A stretch of DNA of 64,000 nt, from positions 682,001 to 746,000 of the forward strand of contig NZ_BNCH01000001.1 of assembly GCF_014656375.1 (NCBI RefSeq). Reading direction: 5' to 3'. The notes below the pieces were generated by a model, which was given only the letters and a program-made list of their open reading frames with translations, made no database searches and was not told the DNA's origin. Each line of letters opens with the position of its first letter. Within the stretch, counting starts at the first letter, position 1. Positions 24,183 to 32,421 of this stretch are shown here, one piece after another. The position numbers and the translations under genes are program-made. The stretch comes from Aliiroseovarius zhejiangensis. Its GTDB lineage: Bacteria; Pseudomonadota; Alphaproteobacteria; Rhodobacterales; Rhodobacteraceae.

Positions 24183-25328
24183 ATGTCTGACGCCGCAACT
24201 GCTCCGGTTTCTGTTTTCGCACCCTGGGAAGACCCTCAGGCCAAGCCCCTTATCCAGTTTCAGAATGTCACCAAGCGATGGGGCGATTTCACCGCCATCG
24301 ACGATCTTTCCATCGACATCTATACAAAAGAGTTCTTCGCGCTTCTGGGGCCGTCAGGCTGCGGCAAGACGACGATGATGCGGATGCTGGCCGGGTTCGA
24401 GACACCAACCGAAGGCAAGATCCTGATCGACGGGCAGGACGTCGCGGCGATCCCGCCGAACAAGCGCGCGGTGAACATGATGTTTCAAAGCTATGCGCTG
24501 TTTCCGCATCTGTCGGTCGCCGAAAACATCGCTTTTGGTCTGAAACGCGACAAGCTGCCCAAGGATCAGATTGCCGCGCGGGTCGAAGAAATGCTGACCC
24601 TTGTGCAGTTGAACAAGTTTGCCAATCGCAAACCGCACCAGATTTCCGGCGGTCAGCGCCAGCGTGTCGCGCTGGCCCGGTCGCTGGCAAAGGCGCCCAA
24701 GCTCTTGTTGCTTGACGAACCCCTTGGCGCGCTGGACAAGAAGCTGCGCCAAGACACGCAGTTCGAACTGATGGACATTCAGGAAAAAACCGGCACCACA
24801 TTCGTGATCGTGACCCACGATCAGGAAGAGGCGATGACCGTCGCCAGCCGTATCGCGGTGATGGATCACGGCCAGATCATCCAGGTCGATACGCCCTCCA
24901 AGATCTATGAAGAGCCGAAATCGGTCTATGTTGCGGATTTCATCGGCGATGTGAACCTGATCAAGGGCAAAGTGTCCCACTACGACGATGGCCATGCCGC
25001 CATCAGTTGGGCCGAAGGTCAACCGGAGCTGAAAGGTATCTCGCCCCTGTCGCTGACCCTTGGCAGCGAAGCGACCCTCGCCGTCCGCCCCGAAAAGCTC
25101 AGCATCTACACCTCGCGCCCGAAAGATCAGACCAACGTGATCAAGGGCAAGGTTTTGGACATTGCCTATCTGGGCAACATGTCCACCTATGTGATCGAAA
25201 CGCCGACCGGTGAGCATATCAAAGCCCAGATCGCCAATACGCGCCGCATTCAACGCAGGCAGATCACCTGGGAAGACAAGGTCTGGCTCAGCTTTACGGA
25301 AACCGCAGGCGTGGTGCTGGACAGATGA
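24183..25328 (+). CDS. potG: Polyamine ABC transporter ATP-binding protein
   Basis: The 381-residue ATPase has Walker A LGPSGCGKTT near residue 56, Q-loop FQSYALFPHLSV, signature ISGGQRQRVALARSLA, Walker B LLLLDEPLGALD, and a C-terminal TOBE domain (about 290-375). The family is PotA/PotG. It hydrolyses ATP to drive uptake through the two following permeases. The start at 24183 is supported by AGG spaced about 8 bases upstream. It overlaps the next gene by four bases. Confidence 0.92.
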   Translation: MSDAATAPVSVFAPWEDPQAKPLIQFQNVTKRWGDFTAIDDLSIDIYTKEFFALLGPSGCGKTTMMRMLAGFETPTEGKILIDGQDVAAIPPNKRAVNMMFQSYALFPHLSVAENIAFGLKRDKLPKDQIAARVEEMLTLVQLNKFANRKPHQISGGQRQRVALARSLAKAPKLLLLDEPLGALDKKLRQDTQFELMDIQEKTGTTFVIVTHDQEEAMTVASRIAVMDHGQIIQVDTPSKIYEEPKSVYVADFIGDVNLIKGKVSHYDDGHAAISWAEGQPELKGISPLSLTLGSEATLAVRPEKLSIYTSRPKDQTNVIKGKVLDIAYLGNMSTYVIETPTGEHIKAQIANTRRIQRRQITWEDKVWLSFTETAGVVLDR

Positions 25329-26215
25329 AACGCCTCGCCCTGATCTCTGTTCCATATCTGTGGCTGCTGGCCCTGTTTCTGGTGCCGTTCCTGATCGTTC
25401 TGAAGATCAGCCTGTCGGACACCGCCCTGTCGATCCCCCCCTATACACCAACGCTTGACCTGTCCGAAGGCTGGGCGGGTGTCAAGGAATGGTGGGCCGG
25501 GCTGGATATGGAGAACTTCTGGTGGCTGACCAGTGATGACCTGTATTGGAAGGCGTATCTGTCCAGCCTGAAGATCGCCATCATCTCGACCATCCTGACG
25601 CTTCTGGTCGGCTATCCCATCGCCTATGGCATGAGCCGCGCGCCCGATGAATGGCGCCCCACCCTGATGATGCTGATCATCCTGCCCTTCTGGACCAGCT
25701 TCCTGATCCGCGTTTATTCGTGGAAGGCGATCCTGTCGAACGAAGGGCTTTTGAATCAGCTTCTGATGAACCTTGGCATCATTCAGGAGCCGCTGATCAT
25801 CCTGAACACAAACGTCGCCGTCTATATCGGCATTGTCTATACCTATCTGCCCTTCATGGTGCTGCCGATCTATTCGGCGCTGGAACGGCTGGATGAAAGC
25901 CTGCTGGAGGCCGCCGAAGACCTTGGCTGCTCGCGCTTCACCGCCTTCTGGCTGGTGACATTTCCGCTGTCCAAACAGGGCATCATCGCCGGATCGTTCC
26001 TTGTATTCATCCCCGCCATGGGCGAATTCGTGATCCCGGCCCTGCTGGGCGGGTCCAAGACGCTGATGATCGGCAAGGTGCTGTGGGAGGAGTTCTTCTC
26101 GAACCGCGACTGGCCGGTGGCCTCGGCCGTGGCCGTCATTCTGCTGCTCCTGCTGATCATCCCCATCGTCCTGTTCCAGCGGAACGAGGAAAAGCAAAGG
26201 GAGGCTGAGAAATGA
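25325..26215 (+). CDS. potH: Polyamine ABC transporter permease, PotB/PotH type
   Basis: The 296-residue inner-membrane protein has about six transmembrane helices, and the EAA loop LLEAAEDLGCSRFTAFWLVTFP lies near residues 195-215. The first helix begins at residue 5, and a long periplasmic loop (about 35-75) follows, as in PotH. The overlaps with both neighbours are four bases. It forms half of the membrane channel with the next gene product. Confidence 0.92.
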   Translation: MKRLALISVPYLWLLALFLVPFLIVLKISLSDTALSIPPYTPTLDLSEGWAGVKEWWAGLDMENFWWLTSDDLYWKAYLSSLKIAIISTILTLLVGYPIAYGMSRAPDEWRPTLMMLIILPFWTSFLIRVYSWKAILSNEGLLNQLLMNLGIIQEPLIILNTNVAVYIGIVYTYLPFMVLPIYSALERLDESLLEAAEDLGCSRFTAFWLVTFPLSKQGIIAGSFLVFIPAMGEFVIPALLGGSKTLMIGKVLWEEFFSNRDWPVASAVAVILLLLLIIPIVLFQRNEEKQREAEK

Positions 26216-27024
26216 GGCGCCTGTCCTGGTTCAATGCAATCTCCCTGACGTTGGGATTTGCCTTTCTTTACATCCCGATGCTGATCCTGATCACCTATTC
26301 CTTCAACGCGGGCAAACTGGTGACCGTGTGGTCCGGTTTCTCGACCAAATGGTATGGTGAGCTGTTCCGGAACGAGGCGTTTCTGGACGCCGCCTGGGTC
26401 ACGCTGAAGGTTGCCGTGATGTCGTCCACCATCGCCACCGTCCTTGGCACCATGGCGGCCTACGTGATGGTGCGCGCCGGGCGCTTTCCGGGTCGGACGC
26501 TGTTTTCCGGCATGATCTATGCGCCGCTGGTGATGCCCGAAGTCATTACCGGCCTGTCGCTCCTGCTTTTGTTCATCTCGATCGGGCTGGATCGCGGGGT
26601 TTTGACCATCGTGCTGGCGCACACCACCTTTTCGATGTGTTTCGTGTCAGTCGTCGTGTCCTCGCGTCTGGTCACCTTCGACCAGTCGCTGGAAGAGGCC
26701 GCGCTTGATCTTGGCTGCACCGGGTTCGAGGCGTTTCGCCTTGTCACCCTGCCCATCATCATGCCCGCCGTCGTGTCGGGCTGGCTGCTGGCCTTCACCC
26801 TGTCGCTGGACGATCTGGTGATCGCGTCCTTCACCTCGGGCCCCAGTTCAACCACCCTGCCGATCAAGATTTTCTCGGCGGTGCGATTGGGCGTCAGCCC
26901 GGAAATCAACGCGCTGTCGACCATCATGATCGGTCTGGTGACGATCGGTGTGATCGGGGCTTCCCTGACCTCGAAACGGTCTATCGCAAAACGCCAAAAA
27001 GACGAGCAAGGGGCCATCCAATGA
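26212..27024 (+). CDS. potI: Polyamine ABC transporter permease, PotC/PotI type
   Basis: The 270-residue permease has six predicted helices, the periplasmic loop FSTKWYGELFRNE typical of PotC/PotI, and the EAA loop LEEAALDLGCTGFEAFRLVTLP. It pairs with the PotH-type permease. It overlaps the glutamine synthetase-like gene by four bases, which ties uptake directly to the first catabolic step. Confidence 0.92.
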   Translation: MRRLSWFNAISLTLGFAFLYIPMLILITYSFNAGKLVTVWSGFSTKWYGELFRNEAFLDAAWVTLKVAVMSSTIATVLGTMAAYVMVRAGRFPGRTLFSGMIYAPLVMPEVITGLSLLLLFISIGLDRGVLTIVLAHTTFSMCFVSVVVSSRLVTFDQSLEEAALDLGCTGFEAFRLVTLPIIMPAVVSGWLLAFTLSLDDLVIASFTSGPSSTTLPIKIFSAVRLGVSPEINALSTIMIGLVTIGVIGASLTSKRSIAKRQKDEQGAIQ

Positions 27025-28367
27025 GCGATTTCCTGAACGAGTTCGCCACCTATTGCGACACGCATGGCCGCCCCGACCGGATCGAGCTGATGCTGTGCGA
27101 CATCAACGCTGTCCTGCGCGGCAAGTGGTTGCCGGGGGACGACGAAAAGAAACTGTCCGAAGGGGCTGTGCGCCTGCCGCATTCGACCTATGTGCCCAAC
27201 ATCCTTGGGGCCGAAGTGTCCGAGACAGGTCTGGGCATCATCATCGGCGACCCGGACGGGCGCATCGTGCCGATCCCCGGATCGCTGAAACCGGTACCAT
27301 GGGCCAAGGGCAACATGGCGCAGGTGCAGGTTGAAATGCTGGACCCGGACACCGGCAAGATCAGCGAACTGTCCTCGCGCAAGCTCTTGTCCAACATGGT
27401 GGATCGCTTCCATGATCAGGGTTGGCACCCGGTACTGGCCAGCGAGTTGGAGTTCTATCTGATCCAGCCCCGGCAGGACGAGGACGAGGCACCAACCCCG
27501 CCCGAGCGCAGCCCGGATGCCCAGAACTATGATCTGGAGGTGTTGGAGCGCACCCAGGACGTTCTGGACGACATTCTTGAAGTGGCGGCCAAACAGGGTC
27601 TGGCCACCGATACGCTGATTGCCGAATACGGCCCCGGCCAGTTCGAGGTGAATTTTCACCATACCAACGACGTGATGAAAGCCGCCGACACGGCGCTGCT
27701 GTTCAAACGCCTCGTGCGCGGCGTGGCCCGCAATCACGGGCTGGAAGCCACGTTCATGGCCAAGCCCTATGCCAATTTCCCCGGCAACGGGATGCATCTG
27801 CACGCCTCGGTCGTTGATCGGGACGGCAAGAATATCTTCGACGACGGCAGCGGGCAGGCTTCGGACATGCTGCGCGCGGCGGTGGGTGGCACGCTGGACA
27901 CGATGCGCGATCTGCAGGCGATCTTTGCGCCGCATCTCAACTCCTATCGTCGCTATCGCCCGATGAGCTTTGCGCCCTCGGCCCCGGACTGGGGCTATGA
28001 CAACCGCGCCGCCGGTGTGCGCCTGCCCGAAGTCTCTGGCCCGGGCGCGCGTCTGGAACACCGGATCGCCGGGGCGGATGTGAACCCCTACCTCGTAATC
28101 ACCGCGATCCTCGGGGGCATCCTGCACGGGTTGAACACCAAACCCGACCTACCGCTTCCGCTGGATGATCCGAACGCCGAAACCGCGCCGCGTTTGACCG
28201 CGGACTGGATTCGCGCCGTTGATCGCTTCTCACAGTCCGACATCGCGGCCGAGATCTTCGGGACGCGCTATCGCGACATCTATGCCGCGGTGCGTCTGGA
28301 CGAGATTGACCAACTGACCAACGAAATCAGCCAGATCGAATACCGCGCCTATCTTGGCCGGCTCTGA
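27021..28367 (+). CDS. puuA: Gamma-glutamylputrescine synthetase (glutamine synthetase family)
   Basis: The 448-residue enzyme shares the glutamine synthetase fold. The N-terminal domain has LMLCDINAVLRGKWLPG; the catalytic domain has ASELEFYL (metal-binding Glu), GPGQFEVNFHH, and the ATP/metal motif GNGMHLHASV, then the RxxR-like YRRYRPMSFAPSAPDWG. It joins glutamate to putrescine using ATP, the first step of the Puu route. Its place in the transporter operon and before a PuuB-like gene supports this over housekeeping GlnA, which lacks this context and has the adenylylation loop. Substrate could extend to other amines. Confidence 0.88.
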   Translation: MSDFLNEFATYCDTHGRPDRIELMLCDINAVLRGKWLPGDDEKKLSEGAVRLPHSTYVPNILGAEVSETGLGIIIGDPDGRIVPIPGSLKPVPWAKGNMAQVQVEMLDPDTGKISELSSRKLLSNMVDRFHDQGWHPVLASELEFYLIQPRQDEDEAPTPPERSPDAQNYDLEVLERTQDVLDDILEVAAKQGLATDTLIAEYGPGQFEVNFHHTNDVMKAADTALLFKRLVRGVARNHGLEATFMAKPYANFPGNGMHLHASVVDRDGKNIFDDGSGQASDMLRAAVGGTLDTMRDLQAIFAPHLNSYRRYRPMSFAPSAPDWGYDNRAAGVRLPEVSGPGARLEHRIAGADVNPYLVITAILGGILHGLNTKPDLPLPLDDPNAETAPRLTADWIRAVDRFSQSDIAAEIFGTRYRDIYAAVRLDEIDQLTNEISQIEYRAYLGRL

Positions 28368-28371
28368 CACC

Positions 28372-29697
28372 ATGCCCCGCCGCATCTATGAAGACTACGC
28401 CTATTCCGATGCGGCGCGGGCAGAGTGTATCTGGCCGCTGCCCGATCAGAACTGGCCGGCGCTGAACGCAGATACAAGGACCGATATCGCGATTATCGGC
28501 GGTGGCTATACGGGGCTGTCGGCAGCCCTGCATCTGGCACAAGCGGGGGTGGGTGTCACAGTGCTTGAAGCCAACCAACCGGGTTGGGGGTCTTCTGGCC
28601 GAAATGGCGGCTTCTGTTGCATCGGTGGCGACATGCGGGGGCTGGGCGCGATCCAGAAGCGCTATGGCGACACCGCAACCCTGGCCTATTTCAACGCCCA
28701 GCGCGACGCGATCGACCTGGTGGCCGACCTTCTTGCAATCCATGCCATCGACGCCGACACCCACTCGGACGGAGAGGTGCAGCTCGCTCACCATCCCAAG
28801 GCGATGACACAACTCGCCACTGAAAAGGACCACTGGGCCGCCTTCGACATCGACGCCCGCCTGATCCCGGCAGATGGCCTTGCTGCAAGGGGACTCGCGG
28901 GCCGGTTTCATGGCGCGCTTCACGTGCCTTTGGGATTTGCCCTGAACCCCGGAAAATATGTTGGCGGTCTCGCCAAAGCGGCCACCCGCGCAGGTGCCAC
29001 GATCCATGCGCGCAGCCCCGTCACACGGATCGTCAGAACACCAAGCGGTTACACGCTTATTACCCCGCAGGGCAGGATCATTGCCGACAGACTGATCCTT
29101 GCCACCAACGGCTATGGAACCGACGGCCTGCCAGACTGGATGACCGGACGCTACCTGCCGTTGCAATCCAACATTCTGGTGACGCGCACCCTGACCGGGG
29201 ACGAGATCGCCGCGCAAGGCTGGTCTTCCGACCTCATGGCTTATGACAGCCGAAACCTTCTGCATTATTTCCGGCTGCTGCCCGACCGCCGCTTCCTGTT
29301 CGGCGCACGCGGCAATATCCGGGCCAGCGCGCCGGGACAGGACGCGATGCGCGCACGGTTGCACCGCGATCTGGCAGCCTTGTTCCCCGCATGGGCCAAT
29401 ATCGAAACGCCCCATTTCTGGTCAGGCCTTGTCAGCCTCTCGCCAGACCTGCTGCCCTATGCCGGCCCGATCGGAGACTGGGAAAACGCCTGGGCAGGCA
29501 TGAATTATCACGGAAACGGCGTCGCCATGGCCACATGGGTGGGTGCGCGGCTGGCCGACATGGCCCTTGGGCGCCAACAAGCCCTTCCCGTCCACACCCG
29601 CCCCCTACCCCGCTTTCCCCTTGCGGGGATCCGACGCAGCTATCTCTATCCGGCTGTTCTGGGTTACCGCCTCATGGACGGTCCGCCCCCCACGTGA
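28372..29697 (+). CDS. puuB: Gamma-glutamylputrescine oxidase-like FAD enzyme
   Basis: ATG at 28372 is chosen, 4 bases after the previous stop; an in-frame TTG at 28354 would overlap. The 441-residue DAO-family protein has the dinucleotide motif IAIIGGGYTGLSAALHLA, the WGSSGRNGGF segment and the C-terminal FAD motif GMNYHGNGVAMATW. It should oxidise gamma-glutamylputrescine to gamma-glutamyl-aminobutyraldehyde. PuuC and PuuD, the next enzymes of the classical path, are not in the window. It is the last gene of the operon and is followed by a terminator-like repeat element. Confidence 0.87.
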   Translation: MPRRIYEDYAYSDAARAECIWPLPDQNWPALNADTRTDIAIIGGGYTGLSAALHLAQAGVGVTVLEANQPGWGSSGRNGGFCCIGGDMRGLGAIQKRYGDTATLAYFNAQRDAIDLVADLLAIHAIDADTHSDGEVQLAHHPKAMTQLATEKDHWAAFDIDARLIPADGLAARGLAGRFHGALHVPLGFALNPGKYVGGLAKAATRAGATIHARSPVTRIVRTPSGYTLITPQGRIIADRLILATNGYGTDGLPDWMTGRYLPLQSNILVTRTLTGDEIAAQGWSSDLMAYDSRNLLHYFRLLPDRRFLFGARGNIRASAPGQDAMRARLHRDLAALFPAWANIETPHFWSGLVSLSPDLLPYAGPIGDWENAWAGMNYHGNGVAMATWVGARLADMALGRQQALPVHTRPLPRFPLAGIRRSYLYPAVLGYRLMDGPPPT

Positions 29698-29709
29698 CCC
29701 CGTGTTTTC

Positions 29710-29764
29710 TTCTGGCCATAAATATCCTGGGGTGAATTGGCGCAGCCAAGAGGGGCAACGCCCC
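29710..29764 (+). repeat. Dispersed intergenic element, copy 1, with terminator-like hairpin
   Basis: The sequence TTCTGGCCATAAATATCCTG followed by GGGT closely matches part of the element at 42640-42714 (TTGTCACAAATATCCCGGGG). Each copy is followed by a G/C hairpin: here GGGGC-AAC-GCCCC at 29752-29764, then TTT. It lies between the end of the putrescine operon and the end of the convergent ligase gene, where it can stop transcription. Confidence 0.6.
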
Positions 29765-29777
29765 TTTCCCTTGTTCC

Positions 29778-31304
29778 CTATCCCTGCAACAGATCGGCGT
29801 AGGTTTCGCGCATAATGTTCTTTTGCACCTTGCCCATCGTATTGCGCGGCAAGGCCTCTGCCATGACGACGCGCTTGGGCTGTTTGAACTTCGCAAGGCG
29901 GCCCGAAACCCCGTCCAGAATCACACGCTCGTCGATCGCCGCCCCTGCCCGGGCAACGACGACAGCCACCACGGCTTCCCCGAAATCCGGGTGCGGCACG
30001 CCGATCACCGCGCTTTCCAGCACACCAGGCAGCGCATCAATCACGCCTTCGACTTCTTTCGGATAGACGTTGAAGCCCCCGGTGATGATCAGGTCCTTGC
30101 CCCGCCCGACGATCGTGACATAGCCGTCGGCATCGATCACTGCCAGGTCCCCGGTGATGAACCAGCCATCCGAACGCAGCTCTTCCGCCGTTTTCTCGGG
30201 CATCTGCCAATAGCCTGCAAAGACGTTGTCGCCGCGCACCTCCAGCACACCGATCTCGCCCCGGGGCAGTTCGGCACCCGTCTCGGGATCGCACACTTTC
30301 ACGTCAACGCCGGGCAGCGGGACGCCCACGGTGCCCGCGCGCCGTTCCCCATCATAGGGGTTCGAGGTGTTCATGTTGGTTTCAGTCATGCCATAGCGTT
30401 CAAGGATCGCGTGGCCCGTGACCGCCCGCCAACGCTCGTGCGTTTCCGCCAAAAGCGGCGCCGACCCGGAGACGAACAGGCGCATGTTGCGCGCGGCGTC
30501 CGCCAGCCGATCATCTTGCAACAGCCGGGTGTAGAAGGTCGGCACCCCCATCAATGCAGTGGCCCGCGGCATGGCGCGGATGATCGCATCGGCATCGAAG
30601 CCGGGCAAGAAAATCGCCGCGCCACCCGCCATCAATGTGACATTGGTTGCGACGAACAGACCATGGGTGTGAAAAATCGGCAGGGCGTGGATCAACACGT
30701 CCTTGTCGGTGAACCGCCAGTAATCGCGAAGGGTTTCGCTGTTCGACGCCAGTGCCCGGTGGGTCAGCATCGCGCCTTTCGACCGCCCGGTCGTCCCCGA
30801 TGTGTAAAGGATCGCCGCCAGATCCAGCGCAGCGCGTGGCACCGCCCGGAACCCCGGTTCCTGCGCATCACGGGCGGGCACCAGCGTCCCTGCTTCCCCC
30901 TCACCCAACGTCATTACATGGGCCACATCGGCATCCGCAGCCACAGACGCCAGCGCGTCCAGATTCGCCGGGTCGCAGACGAAGACGCGCGGCGTGGCAT
31001 CGCCAAGGAAATAGGCCACCTCGTCCGGCGTATAGGCTGTGTTCAGGGGCAGGAATACACCACCCGCCAACACCGTGCCCACGTAAAGCTCCAGCATCGC
31101 GGGTTCCTTCGGGGCCTGCACCGCCACCCGATCCCCCGGCGCAAGGCCACGCGCCACCAGCGCCGCCGCCATACGCTCTGCATTCGACCAGAAATCACCA
31201 TATGTGATCGTGCGGCCGTCGCGCATATCCGTCAGGAAGGTTGCGGCGTGACGTCCGTCAGAGGCGCGCGAAATGGCATGGGCAAGGTGGTTCTGGTCGT
31301 ACAT
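29778..31304 (-). CDS. matB: Malonyl-CoA synthetase-like AMP-forming ligase
   Basis: The 508-residue enzyme of the ANL superfamily has the ATP-binding P-loop ILYTSGTTGRSKG near residue 159, YGMTETNMNTSNPYDGERR, GWFITGDLAVID, and the C-terminal catalytic Lys motif PRNTMGKVQK. The TETNMNTSNPYDGERR stretch and the length are typical of MatB, which makes malonyl-CoA from malonate and CoA with ATP. No malonyl-CoA decarboxylase or malonate transporter gene lies beside it. Family assignment is firm; malonate specificity is likely but could be methylmalonate or another short diacid. Confidence 0.82.
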   Translation of the reverse strand: MYDQNHLAHAISRASDGRHAATFLTDMRDGRTITYGDFWSNAERMAAALVARGLAPGDRVAVQAPKEPAMLELYVGTVLAGGVFLPLNTAYTPDEVAYFLGDATPRVFVCDPANLDALASVAADADVAHVMTLGEGEAGTLVPARDAQEPGFRAVPRAALDLAAILYTSGTTGRSKGAMLTHRALASNSETLRDYWRFTDKDVLIHALPIFHTHGLFVATNVTLMAGGAAIFLPGFDADAIIRAMPRATALMGVPTFYTRLLQDDRLADAARNMRLFVSGSAPLLAETHERWRAVTGHAILERYGMTETNMNTSNPYDGERRAGTVGVPLPGVDVKVCDPETGAELPRGEIGVLEVRGDNVFAGYWQMPEKTAEELRSDGWFITGDLAVIDADGYVTIVGRGKDLIITGGFNVYPKEVEGVIDALPGVLESAVIGVPHPDFGEAVVAVVVARAGAAIDERVILDGVSGRLAKFKQPKRVVMAEALPRNTMGKVQKNIMRETYADLLQG

Positions 31305-31439
31305 TCTATCCTCATGACGCTGTTCATGAATTAGCCGCGCGTCCTTGTGGGGTCAATCGACCTGACCCGGAACGGCGCGACTGCCGACCCGCGCCACCGA
31401 CCAGTTTGACAATCGCAGCGATTGCCCCAATCTGGGCGC

Positions 31440-32000
31440 ATGACGGACCTCAAGATTTGCATTCCTTACTATTCGGGCTTCGGCCATACGAAACGGATCG
31501 CCCAATCCATCGCCAGGGGTGCCGGGCCAACCGCAACGCTGCTGGATGTCGAGAACATGACCGGCGCCGACTGGGAGGCGCTGGACGCAGCAGATGCCAT
31601 CATCTTCGGGGCGCCCACCTATATGGGGTCGGCCGCAGCGCGGTTCAGCCTATTTCTGGAACAGGTGGATACGAGATGGGAAAACGGCGAATGGGTCGAC
31701 AAGATTGGTGCTGGCTTCACGACCGGCATTCATCCATCAGGCGACAAGCTGGCAACGCTACAAAGGTTTTCGTTGTTCGCGGCCCAGATGGGCATGATCT
31801 GGGTCGGTCAGGCCGAAATCGGCGCCCCCGTGAAACCGGATCGGCCGGGCGCAAATCGCGACGGAAGCTGGCTGGGTCTGATGGTGACCGAGCAATTGGG
31901 GCAGGATGACGATCTGCTTGCCGAGGATCTGGAAACCGCTTGCCGGTTCGGGCAACGCGTGGCAGCGGTGACGCACCAGTGGGTGCGCGGCAGCCCCTAG
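31440..32000 (+). CDS. Flavodoxin-like NAD(P)H:quinone oxidoreductase family protein
   Basis: ATG at 31440 is preferred; 18 bases earlier is an alternative. The 186-residue protein begins with a flavodoxin-type FMN phosphate loop (CIPYYSGFGHTKRIAQSIA), then IIFGAPTYMGSAAARF, the second FMN loop, and SGDKLATLQRF. These resemble WrbA-like flavodoxins. It probably binds FMN and reduces quinones in two-electron steps, but the partner is unknown. It stands alone, converging on the DUF1992 gene. Confidence 0.82.
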   Translation: MTDLKICIPYYSGFGHTKRIAQSIARGAGPTATLLDVENMTGADWEALDAADAIIFGAPTYMGSAAARFSLFLEQVDTRWENGEWVDKIGAGFTTGIHPSGDKLATLQRFSLFAAQMGMIWVGQAEIGAPVKPDRPGANRDGSWLGLMVTEQLGQDDDLLAEDLETACRFGQRVAAVTHQWVRGSP

Positions 32001-32026
32001 CCCGTGGATCCCATGGCCGTCGACCG

Positions 32027-32332
32027 CTAGCGATACGCCTTTCGCGCGATGGCAATGCGCGCCTCCATCATCGACATATCCTTCAGAATGTCGTGGCGAC
32101 GGGACGGTTCGCCGGTGGCGGCCAGTTCGTCCCGCAACTGTCGCAATTCGCGCGACAGGCTGACAAATTCGGGCACGGCGTTGCTGTCTCGGATCAGGCG
32201 GTTCAGCAATGCGTTTTCGGGATCTTCGACCTTTGGCAGGGGTTTTCCAGCCCCTGGCAGATCATCAAATTCACCCGCTGCCTGTGCGTCGCGAATGCGT
32301 TGGTCAACAAGGTCGAACAAGGGGTGATCCAT
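32027..32332 (-). CDS. DUF1992 / DnaJ-homologue conserved-domain protein
   Basis: The 101-residue cytoplasmic protein matches the DUF1992 family (the domain of DNAJC28-like proteins), recognised from LVDQRIRDAQAAGEFDDLPGAGKPLP near the N-terminus and a basic, helical C-terminal half. It lacks a J domain. The function of this family is not established. It stands downstream of the nucleotidase gene, separated from it by a minus-strand terminator, so it is probably transcribed independently. Confidence 0.85.
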   Translation of the reverse strand: MDHPLFDLVDQRIRDAQAAGEFDDLPGAGKPLPKVEDPENALLNRLIRDSNAVPEFVSLSRELRQLRDELAATGEPSRRHDILKDMSMMEARIAIARKAYR

Positions 32333-32374
32333 GGGTCAAGAATACCCCGGCACCGCAAGGGATCAAGAAATGAA

Positions 32375-32399
32375 AACCCCCGCCGTTACCAGCGGGGGC
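32375..32399 (-). terminator. Intrinsic terminator of the nucleotidase gene
   Basis: Read on the minus strand, a stem of GCCCCCGC / GCGGGGG type with an 8-base loop is followed by TTTTC, about 25 bases after the stop of the 5'-nucleotidase gene. The arms are CCCCCGC (32377-32383) and GCGGGGG (32392-32398). Confidence 0.75.
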
Positions 32400-32421
32400 T
32401 TCCTGTTTCACTCCGGCGCAA

